Shown here in pieces: positions 57,665 through 64,000 of a DNA stretch of 64,000 nucleotides. The notes under the pieces were generated by a model. That model was not told the DNA's origin. It did not search any database and saw only the letters and a list, made by a program, of their open reading frames with translations. This DNA is from Mycobacteroides chelonae (GTDB lineage: Bacteria; Actinomycetota; Actinomycetes; Mycobacteriales; Mycobacteriaceae), in contig NZ_CP050145.1 of NCBI RefSeq assembly GCF_016767715.1, positions 3,658,001-3,722,000 on the forward strand. Direction: 5' to 3'. A program made the position numbers and the translations under genes. Numbering within the stretch: the stretch's first letter is position 1; every line of letters begins with the position of its first letter.

Positions 57665-59020
57665 ATGGACATCAAGATTGAGACCCCCTTCGGTGGCAGC
57701 GCGAGAATCACCAAGCCCGACCGCGAGCCGTCCCCCGGCGGTGACGAGCCCCAGCACACGTTCACCGTCGGGGACTTACGACCGCGAGTCCGGGCGCTCT
57801 TGGTGTTGTGCATCGCCATCGACGGCACGATCGTGTTGTGGCTGGCCGCCAAGAACGCCACGCTGACCCAGAACGCGTGGGATCTGCTGGGCACCGCGCT
57901 ACTCCTTGCCATCGGCATCACCTGCGCGCTGGCGATCGGGGGGATTGTGAAGTACCGGCACAGTTCTGTGCTCACCCCCCTGGCCAGCCAGGTATTCGTC
58001 ATCTGTCTTGCCGCCTATGTCTGGCTGCTCGACCTGCGTAGTCCCGCAAGCCAGCTAGGGGGCATCACAGGAGTCGCGCTGGCATTGGGCGCCGTCGCCC
58101 TGTGCTGGGTGCTGTATCTGAGCCGGTACGCGGCGGGCGCCCTGACCAGAACCGGCATCGCCGTCGTCGCACTGTTTCCCCTCATTGGGTTGGTGCAGTT
58201 CTGGATTCAGAACGAGTACATGACGCACAGTTCGCTTCCGCTGATAGACGTGCAGACCGAGTTGACGCCGGTGGGCTCGACCGGCCCCATCATCCACGTC
58301 CTGGCCAAGACCACGTACCACAACCGTGGATCGTTTCGCGTCGACGTCCCGGCCACCCTGACCCGCGTCGTCGTCTATCCCAAGGGCACACCCGCAGAAC
58401 CCCCTACACCCGAGAACGTGGCCGGGCACCTGAACGCACTCGGGAGTCAGTTCGGGGACTATCGCGAAACTCCGGCGATGTCCGCCCAGGCACGACTGAT
58501 CTATGCCGGCTCGTCCGGCGGTGCCGGCGGGGCGTTCCTGGCTCCCGGATCGACGAACCAGGGCAGCACCATCATCGATATCGATTCCCGGACCGTCCGG
58601 TTGGCGGTCATCAAGGTCACCCTGATCGCCGTCACCCACCGATCGGTGAAGGAAACACGCACCTGCTATCCCCCACAGGTCGCGCTCGGCGAGGACGTGA
58701 TCGGTTTCCTCAGGGAATCAACCCTGGTCCACGATTTCCTGGGGGGTAAGGCGTTGTGTACCGAAACCCAGTTCGCGTCCCGCGGTGTCATCGAGGAACT
58801 GGTTTCCGATCACCCCGTGTTGCGGATCTTCACCATGGTGTACGCCTCTGGGGCAACCACGCCGATATTGCTGCCGTTCTTCGGCACCCAGGAATCGCTG
58901 GACAATCCGCTCTCGAGCACGAAGGCGTCGACGATCATCGAGAACGCCAACCCCTCAGGCATGTTCGGCTCTTCCGCCGAGTACGCGCCGTCCGACGCCG
59001 ATGTGCGGCCGAGTCCCTAG
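57665..59020 (+). CDS. Unrecognised membrane protein with a large soluble tail
   Basis: A 451-residue protein that I cannot assign. Residues 1-42 are polar; about five transmembrane segments follow (near 43-62, 74-94, 104-122, 128-150 and 159-177). The remaining 270 residues are likely outside the membrane and contain a beta-rich domain (HVLAKTTYHNRGSFRVDVPAT and VRLAVIKVTLIAVTHRS) with two cysteines (RTCYPP and GKALCTETQ) that may pair. There is no transporter or enzyme motif. A candidate palindrome precedes it and its stop shares CTAG with manC. Confidence 0.7.
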   Translation: MDIKIETPFGGSARITKPDREPSPGGDEPQHTFTVGDLRPRVRALLVLCIAIDGTIVLWLAAKNATLTQNAWDLLGTALLLAIGITCALAIGGIVKYRHSSVLTPLASQVFVICLAAYVWLLDLRSPASQLGGITGVALALGAVALCWVLYLSRYAAGALTRTGIAVVALFPLIGLVQFWIQNEYMTHSSLPLIDVQTELTPVGSTGPIIHVLAKTTYHNRGSFRVDVPATLTRVVVYPKGTPAEPPTPENVAGHLNALGSQFGDYRETPAMSAQARLIYAGSSGGAGGAFLAPGSTNQGSTIIDIDSRTVRLAVIKVTLIAVTHRSVKETRTCYPPQVALGEDVIGFLRESTLVHDFLGGKALCTETQFASRGVIEELVSDHPVLRIFTMVYASGATTPILLPFFGTQESLDNPLSSTKASTIIENANPSGMFGSSAEYAPSDADVRPSP

Positions 59021-60096
59021 ACGTCCGAGGAGTACCGGATGCCACCGTCGGGAATGGTGATTCCGGGCCATACCCGGGCGCCGCGCAGCAGCTCGCAGCG
59101 CGCACCGATATCGGCGCCGTCCCCGATCACGCCGTCACGCACCAAGGCGCGCGGCCCGATGCGGGCGCCGAACCCGATGATGGAGCGTTCCACCACCGCA
59201 CCCGCCTCGATGCGGGCACCGTCGAAGATGACCGCGCCGTCAAGCCGTGCGCCCGGCCCGATTTCGGCGCCCCGGCCCACCACGGTGCCACCGATCACCA
59301 GCGCGCCCGGTGCCACCGAGGCACCGTCGTGCACCAGCGCCTCGCCCGGATGTTCGGGGATCGCTGGTGAGGGCGCGATACCGCGCACCAGGTCCGCCGA
59401 GCCGCGCACGAAGTCCTCGGGAGTGCCCATATCGCGCCAGTAGCTCGTGTCGACGTATCCGCATACCTTGGCGCCACTGCTGAGCAATCCTGGAAAGACT
59501 TCTCGCTCAACCGAGACCGGCCGCCCGGAGGGGATCTGTTCGATCAGCTCGCGCCGGAACACGTAACACCCGGCGTTGATCTGGTCGGTGGGCGGATCTT
59601 CGGTCTTCTCCAGGAATGCGGTCACGCAGCCCGTGGAATCGGTAGGCACACAACCGAACGCGCGCGGGTCGCCGACCCGTACCAGGTGCAATGTCAGGTC
59701 GGCCTGGGTCTGCTCATGCTGCGCGAGAAGGTCTTTCAAGTCCAAGCCGGACAACACATCGCCGTTGAACACCAGGGCGGTGTCGTGGCGCAGATGGTCC
59801 AGCACATTCCGGATGGCTCCACCGGTACCCAGCGGTTCCGTTTCGGTGACATAGGTAATCGACAGGCCCAGCTTGGACCCGTCGCCGAACTCCGACTCGA
59901 AGACCTCGGCCTTGTACGACGTTCCGAGCACCACATGATCGATCCCGGCCGCGGCGACCCGCGACAACACATGCGTCAGGAAGGGGAAGCCGGCGATCGG
60001 CAGCATCGGCTTGGGCGCCGAGAGCGTCAGTGGACGCAGCCGGGTGCCCTGCCCTCCCACCAAGATGACGGCATCGGCTTTCACGTGGTCAGACAT
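59017..60096 (-). CDS. manC: Mannose-1-phosphate guanylyltransferase ManC
   Basis: A 359-residue GDP-mannose pyrophosphorylase, as in M. tuberculosis Rv3264c. The nucleotide-transferase signature GGQGTRLRPLTLSAPKPM sits at residues 14-31, with GTGGAIRNVL and NGDVLSGLD following. The C-terminal 100 residues form a left-handed beta-helix of hexapeptides (GARIEAGAVVERSIIGFGAR). GGAGGG lies six bases before the ATG at 60096. The frame reads upstream into wbbL, which is not real coding of this gene. It produces GDP-mannose for cell-wall glycolipids. Confidence 0.93.
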   Translation of the reverse strand: MSDHVKADAVILVGGQGTRLRPLTLSAPKPMLPIAGFPFLTHVLSRVAAAGIDHVVLGTSYKAEVFESEFGDGSKLGLSITYVTETEPLGTGGAIRNVLDHLRHDTALVFNGDVLSGLDLKDLLAQHEQTQADLTLHLVRVGDPRAFGCVPTDSTGCVTAFLEKTEDPPTDQINAGCYVFRRELIEQIPSGRPVSVEREVFPGLLSSGAKVCGYVDTSYWRDMGTPEDFVRGSADLVRGIAPSPAIPEHPGEALVHDGASVAPGALVIGGTVVGRGAEIGPGARLDGAVIFDGARIEAGAVVERSIIGFGARIGPRALVRDGVIGDGADIGARCELLRGARVWPGITIPDGGIRYSSDV

Positions 60097-60097
60097 A

Positions 60098-61015
60098 TCA
60101 CCCTCCTTGCTTGTCCCGGCGCCGATTGGCACGGATGGCCGAGCGCACCACGATCGCAGATCGAGCCGCCAGTGCGCCCCGAATGCTCCAACGCAGCGGT
60201 GCCTGCCACCAATGTGGATGCCGGTCTGATTGGTAGATGTAGACGCTGTCGTGGTGCGCAGTAAGGCTGCGTGCCGGATCACGCCCGGCGGCATGACCTT
60301 TCGCATGCACGACCTCCGAGCTCGGCGCGTACACGTTCTGCCAGCCCGCACGTGCCAGCCGGTCTCCGAGATCAACGTCCTCCATGTACATGAAGTAGCG
60401 CGTGTCGAATCCGCCGATGGCATCGAAGGCCTTGCGCCGCAGCAGCAGGCACGATCCCGAGAGCCATCCGACGATGCGCTCGGACGGCTCCATCCGGTCC
60501 TGGCGATACGCCGCGGTCCACGGATTGGTGGGCCACACCGATCCCAGCAGCGCGTGTAGCGCACCCCCCGCGAGCGACGGCACCACTCGCGCCGAGGGAT
60601 ACACCGAACCATCGGGCTCACGAATAAGCGGACCCAGCGCGCCCGCGGCGGGCCAGCGCTGCGCGACCTCAAGCAGCGCATCGATGCTTCCCGGCCCCCA
60701 CTGCACATCGGGGTTCGCGATCACGATCCATTCGGCTTCGGGATCAACCTGCGCCACCCCAAGGTTGGCGGCCTTCCCGTAGCCGACATTGCCCCCGGTG
60801 CGCAGCAGCTCGACATCGGGCTCCTCGGCGGCCACTTCGGGCGCTCCGTCGGTGGAACCGTTATCGGCCAGGATCAACCGCAGCGGGCGATCGGTGGCGT
60901 GGCGCAGCGTTCTGAGGAAGCGATGGAGATGCTCGCCAGGCGAGTACGTCACCGTCACCACGGCGATCTGCTCGAGCGGCACCGACGAGCCACTCGGGCG
61001 ATGAGGATCAGGCAC
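60098..61015 (-). CDS. wbbL: Rhamnosyltransferase WbbL
   Basis: A 305-residue GT2-family glycosyltransferase. VVTVTYSPGEHL and LILADNGSTDG form the nucleotide-sugar pocket; VIANPDVQWGPG carries the metal-binding Asp; and YFMYMEDVDLGDRLARAGW carries the catalytic acidic residues. It adds rhamnose to GlcNAc-PP-decaprenol in the linkage of arabinogalactan to peptidoglycan. Its start is at 61015, 16 bases downstream of the rmlD stop, and its stop lies one base before the manC start, so the three genes form one operon. Counterpart Rv3265c. Confidence 0.94.
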   Translation of the reverse strand: MPDPHRPSGSSVPLEQIAVVTVTYSPGEHLHRFLRTLRHATDRPLRLILADNGSTDGAPEVAAEEPDVELLRTGGNVGYGKAANLGVAQVDPEAEWIVIANPDVQWGPGSIDALLEVAQRWPAAGALGPLIREPDGSVYPSARVVPSLAGGALHALLGSVWPTNPWTAAYRQDRMEPSERIVGWLSGSCLLLRRKAFDAIGGFDTRYFMYMEDVDLGDRLARAGWQNVYAPSSEVVHAKGHAAGRDPARSLTAHHDSVYIYQSDRHPHWWQAPLRWSIRGALAARSAIVVRSAIRANRRRDKQGG

Positions 61016-61030
61016 GGTGCTTGAGGGTAC

Positions 61031-61885
61031 CTACCCCTGATGTGTGGCCAGCGCCTCAGCCAACGCGTCCCGCCACGGACGCAACGGTGCCAGACCCGCC
61101 TCGGCCCACAGATCGCCGTCAAGTGCCGTGTACACCGGCCGGGGCGCTGCGCTCGGAAAATCGACGGACAGGCAGGGCTGCAGACGCGAGGTATCCGCCC
61201 CGACCAGCTCGAACACGGCCTTCGCCCAGTCGAACCGGTTCACCGCTCCACCCCCCGCCGCATGCAGCAACGGTTCGCGGACATCGGAGGCCGCGAGGTT
61301 CAACAATGCCTCGGCAAGGTCTGCGGCGTAGGTCGGAGAGCCGGTCTGATCGGTGACCACCCGCACCGGGCCGTCCCCGGCGGCCAATCGCCGCATGACC
61401 CCGACGAAATCCCCGTTGACGCCGGTGTAGACCCACGCTGTGCGCACCACCTGTGCTGTCGGTAGGACATCGTGCACGGCCCGTTCTCCGGCGACCTTGG
61501 TGCGCGCGTACACACCGGCCGGAGCCGTGGCGTCACCCGGTCGGTACGGGCGTGGGTCGGCATCACCGAACTCACCGCTGAACACGTAATCGGTGGAGAT
61601 ATGGATCAATCTGGCGCCAACCTCGCGACACGCCTGGGCCACCCGGGCAGGACCTTCGGCATTGACCGCGTACGCCCTGGCCTCGTCGCTTTCCGCGGCA
61701 TCCACGGCGGTGTACGCGGCGCAGTTGATCACGGTATCCCCTGCAGCAACCGCACCATCGGGCACACCGTCGCGGGCAATATCCCAATCAGCCGAGTTCA
61801 GGGCGCGGATAGGGAGGGCGCGAAGCGCGGCACGGGCAATCAGATGGGTGCCGAGCTGACCGCCCGCTCCGGTGATAACAAGCAC
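61031..61885 (-). CDS. rmlD: dTDP-4-dehydrorhamnose reductase RmlD
   Basis: A 284-residue NADPH-dependent reductase of the extended SDR family. The dinucleotide loop is VITGAGGQLGTHL at the N-terminus; the catalytic Ser-Tyr-Lys appear in HISTDYVFSGEFG and YARTKVAGE. It makes dTDP-L-rhamnose for WbbL. GTG at 61885 begins the family N-terminus; an ORF open to 62755 is an antisense frame of the LCP gene. It leads the rmlD-wbbL-manC operon and is divergent from the LCP gene. Counterpart Rv3266c. Confidence 0.94.
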   Translation of the reverse strand: MLVITGAGGQLGTHLIARAALRALPIRALNSADWDIARDGVPDGAVAAGDTVINCAAYTAVDAAESDEARAYAVNAEGPARVAQACREVGARLIHISTDYVFSGEFGDADPRPYRPGDATAPAGVYARTKVAGERAVHDVLPTAQVVRTAWVYTGVNGDFVGVMRRLAAGDGPVRVVTDQTGSPTYAADLAEALLNLAASDVREPLLHAAGGGAVNRFDWAKAVFELVGADTSRLQPCLSVDFPSAAPRPVYTALDGDLWAEAGLAPLRPWRDALAEALATHQG

Positions 61886-62005
61886 ACCGAGAGTCTGGCA
61901 CGCCGACTTCGCTTCCGAGGGATGAGAGCCACCCCGACGTAGCCTTGACGAGGCTTGAGACTCGTTGCCCGGCGAACGCCCGGCCCGGAAAAGAAACGGA
62001 TCACC

Positions 62006-63514
62006 GTGACCGACCCTCACGCTCCTCGCGCGAGCGGCTCGTCGCAGACGGAGACGCCGCGCCCTCTGTGGCGGGGTATTGCGACGCTCGCCGCCGTCGC
62101 CGTCATGGTGGTCACCGGCGCCGCCTGGGGAAAGATCGGCAACATCGATCCGAACATCGCCCGGTTCGATCTGCCTGGTCTGTTCGGCAATGCCGGAAGG
62201 CCCGATGACGGCGCGATCGACATTCTGATGGTGGGCGTCGACAGTCGCAGCGACGCACACGGCAATCCGCTCTCGCAGGACGAGCTGTCCATGCTGAGGG
62301 CCGGGGACGAGACCGCCACCAATACCGACACCATCATCCTCATCCGCATCCCCAGCAACGGAAAATCCGCAACGGCGATCTCCATCCCCCGCGACTCCTA
62401 TGTCACCGTCCCGGATGGCAGCAAGGGAAAGATCAACGGCGTCTACGGCGAAGCCAAAGAGAACGACCGTCAGAAACGCGTCGAATCCGGCGAGACACTG
62501 GAAGCCGCCGAACGCGAATCCGTCGACGCCGGGCGTTCGGCGCTCACCCAGACCGTGGCCAAGCTGACCGGTGTCACCGTCGATCGCTACGCCGAGGTCA
62601 GCATGCTCGGATTCGTGCTGATGACCAACGCGCTCGGTGGTGTCGACGTGTGCCTGAACGAGGCTGTGTACGAACCGATGTCGGGAGCCGACTTTCCCGC
62701 CGGTCCGCAGACACTCGATGGCCCCAACGCATTGAGTTTCGTGCGACAACGCCACGATCTGCCGCGCGGTGACCTCGATCGTGTGGTCCGCCAGCAGGTG
62801 GTGATGTCGTCACTGGCGCACTCGGCGCTCTCCGGGGGCACACTCACCAACCCCTCCACGCTGGGCAAGCTGCGCGATGCGATCACGCGCACCGTGGTGC
62901 TCAGTGAGGGCTGGGACGTCATGGACTTCATCAAGCAGCTACAGAAGCTGTCCGGGGGCAACGTGGCATTCGCGACCATTCCCATTCTGCGTGAGGATGG
63001 TTGGACCGAGGATGGCACCCAAAGCGTCGTGAAGGTCGATCCCGATCAGGTGCGCAGCTGGGTATCCGGTCTGCTGGACCAGCAGGCCCAGGGCAAGACC
63101 GAAGAGGCCACCTATTCCAAGGACCAGACGATCGCCGACGTCGTCAATGAGACCCAGATCAACGGCCTGGCCGCTGCGGTGTCGGAACTGTTGGTGGGCA
63201 AGGGATTCACCGCAGGCAAGGTGGGCAACAATGAGGCCGAGCATGCCGGCAACAGCCAGGTTCAGGCCGCGGAGTCGGACGACGTGGGCGCCAAGGCAGT
63301 GGCCGAGGCGCTGGGATTGCAGGTAGTGCAGAAACCGGGCCTGGCCGAGCACACCGTGCGCGTGGTGCTGTCCAACGACTACCAAGGCCCGGGATCTGGC
63401 CGTGAGACCACACCTGCCGCCTCGGAAACCGGCTCCTCCACCGAAGAAGAGGCGCCGCCCCCGCCCCCGTCGCCGATTTTCACGGCGGCCAACGGCCCGC
63501 GTTGCGTCAACTGA
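62006..63514 (+). CDS. LytR-CpsA-Psr family cell-wall ligase
   Basis: A 502-residue LCP protein. A short cytosolic start and one transmembrane helix (about residues 25-42) are followed by the LCP domain: DILMVGVDSRSD, NTDTIILIRIPS, ISIPRDSYVTVPD, GKINGVYGEAKEN, VSMLGFVLMTNALGGVDV and LSFVRQRHDLPRGDLDRV. These hold the Arg and Asp that bind polyprenyl-pyrophosphate. A LytR_C domain lies at about 370-475. It attaches arabinogalactan to peptidoglycan. The GTG at 62006 is chosen because the transmembrane segment follows at the usual distance. Counterpart Rv3267. Confidence 0.93.
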   Translation: MTDPHAPRASGSSQTETPRPLWRGIATLAAVAVMVVTGAAWGKIGNIDPNIARFDLPGLFGNAGRPDDGAIDILMVGVDSRSDAHGNPLSQDELSMLRAGDETATNTDTIILIRIPSNGKSATAISIPRDSYVTVPDGSKGKINGVYGEAKENDRQKRVESGETLEAAERESVDAGRSALTQTVAKLTGVTVDRYAEVSMLGFVLMTNALGGVDVCLNEAVYEPMSGADFPAGPQTLDGPNALSFVRQRHDLPRGDLDRVVRQQVVMSSLAHSALSGGTLTNPSTLGKLRDAITRTVVLSEGWDVMDFIKQLQKLSGGNVAFATIPILREDGWTEDGTQSVVKVDPDQVRSWVSGLLDQQAQGKTEEATYSKDQTIADVVNETQINGLAAAVSELLVGKGFTAGKVGNNEAEHAGNSQVQAAESDDVGAKAVAEALGLQVVQKPGLAEHTVRVVLSNDYQGPGSGRETTPAASETGSSTEEEAPPPPPSPIFTAANGPRCVN

Positions 63515-64000
63515 TGGATCTCACCTCCCTGCTGCTGGGCGATGTGAACAACCCAGCCCCCCGGGTCACCTATTACGACGACGCCTCCGGCGAACGCATC
63601 GAACTCTCGACGGTGACGCTGGCCAACTGGGCGGCCAAGACCGCCAACATGTTGCGTGACGAATTCGGTGCCGGACCCGGGTCCACGGTCGCGGTGCGGC
63701 TGCCCGCACATTGGCAGACAGCGGGCGTACTGCTTGGAATCTGGTGGGCCGGAGCCGAAGTGGTGCTCGGCGGCGAGGACAATGCCGACGTGGCGTTCTG
63801 CACGCTTGGCGACGAACCGGATGCCGAGGAGGTGTGCGTGCTGTCGCTTGACGCGTTCGGGCGCCCCGTACCGGACCTGCCGCTGGGATTGACCGACTAT
63901 TCGACGGCAGTCCGGGTACACGGCGACCGGTTCTCGCCCGCCGGTGCCGGGCCCGCCATGAACGGCCGCAACGTCGGGGACGTTGCCGCTGCCGCACGGG
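63514..64000 (+). CDS. TIGR03089 family protein, 5' part only
   Basis: The window ends inside this gene; 162 residues are visible. It starts MDLTSLLLGDVNNPAPRVTYYDDASG and reads WAAKTANMLRDEFGAGPGSTVAVRLP, which resembles the first part of an AMP-binding fold but lacks the P-loop seen in true ligases. This matches the TIGR03089 family, position of Rv3268. The ATG overlaps the LCP stop (TGATG), so the two genes are coupled. Function unknown. Confidence 0.8.
   Translation, partial: MDLTSLLLGDVNNPAPRVTYYDDASGERIELSTVTLANWAAKTANMLRDEFGAGPGSTVAVRLPAHWQTAGVLLGIWWAGAEVVLGGEDNADVAFCTLGDEPDAEEVCVLSLDAFGRPVPDLPLGLTDYSTAVRVHGDRFSPAGAGPAMNGRNVGDVAAAAR

Overview
The window reads as an actinobacterial chromosome segment of high GC, most likely a fast-growing mycobacterium of the Mycobacteroides (abscessus/chelonae) type. 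The gene order follows, from memory, the Mycobacterium tuberculosis block from moeZ (Rv3206c) to the gene after the LCP protein (Rv3268). Lineage markers include WhiB1 and WhiB2, MtrA-MtrB-LpqB, PdtaS, SigH-RshA, FbiA-FbiB, LpqB, and the mycobacterial mini-protein bL37. The species call is inference. I see no insertion sequence, prophage, tRNA, rRNA or CRISPR array.

Layout. 1-12.5 kb: moeZ, a DUF3152 protein, TetR, DUF3107, a secreted Thr/Pro-rich protein, a ferritin-like protein, the DEAD-box helicase RhlE, a membrane-anchored beta-propeller protein, an orphan ParA, gpm2-entC-GNAT, a small membrane protein and a lipid kinase. 12.5-20.3 kb: whiB1, pdtaS, a biotinyl-carrier mini-protein, bL37, the redox pair sigH-rshA, ybaK, a SRAP protein, aroA and rsgA. 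20.3-31.9 kb: the desA3/reductase desaturase pair with twin operators, DUF6912 and WS/DGAT genes, an Rv3235-family gene, secA1, a thioesterase facing a MocR regulator, hpf and comF. 31.9-44.9 kb: a TetR-controlled locus with an acyl-CoA oxidase-like gene, then lpqB-mtrB-mtrA, an acyl-CoA ligase, mgtC with an unusual leader, tmk and sahH. 44.2-46.6 kb: the alkane hydroxylation operon alkB-rubA-rubB-tetR. 46.6-64 kb: two transporters, the mannose activation genes manA-tobH-manB, DUF3499, a metallopeptidase-like gene, whiB2, the F420 genes fbiA-fbiB with a coupled NUDIX gene, an unknown membrane protein, then manC-wbbL-rmlD and an LCP ligase for the cell wall, and the start of a TIGR03089 gene.

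The genes form several working modules: mannose and rhamnose activation for arabinogalactan and lipoglycan assembly (manA, manB, manC, rmlD, wbbL, LCP); F420 synthesis; envelope and division signalling (MtrAB-LpqB, WhiB2); oxidative stress control (SigH-RshA); and fatty acid or alkane oxidation (DesA3, acyl-CoA oxidase, ligase, AlkB).

The window is mostly core genome. The most interesting signals are regulatory and miniature: a 13-codon leader ORF with a strong Shine-Dalgarno inside a nested hairpin ahead of mgtC; two copies of one palindromic operator in front of the two desaturase genes; tandem TetR operators at 33.06 kb; an inverted repeat against the mtrA start codon; and the 24-residue bL37 gene. 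I found no defence island or obviously new multi-gene system.
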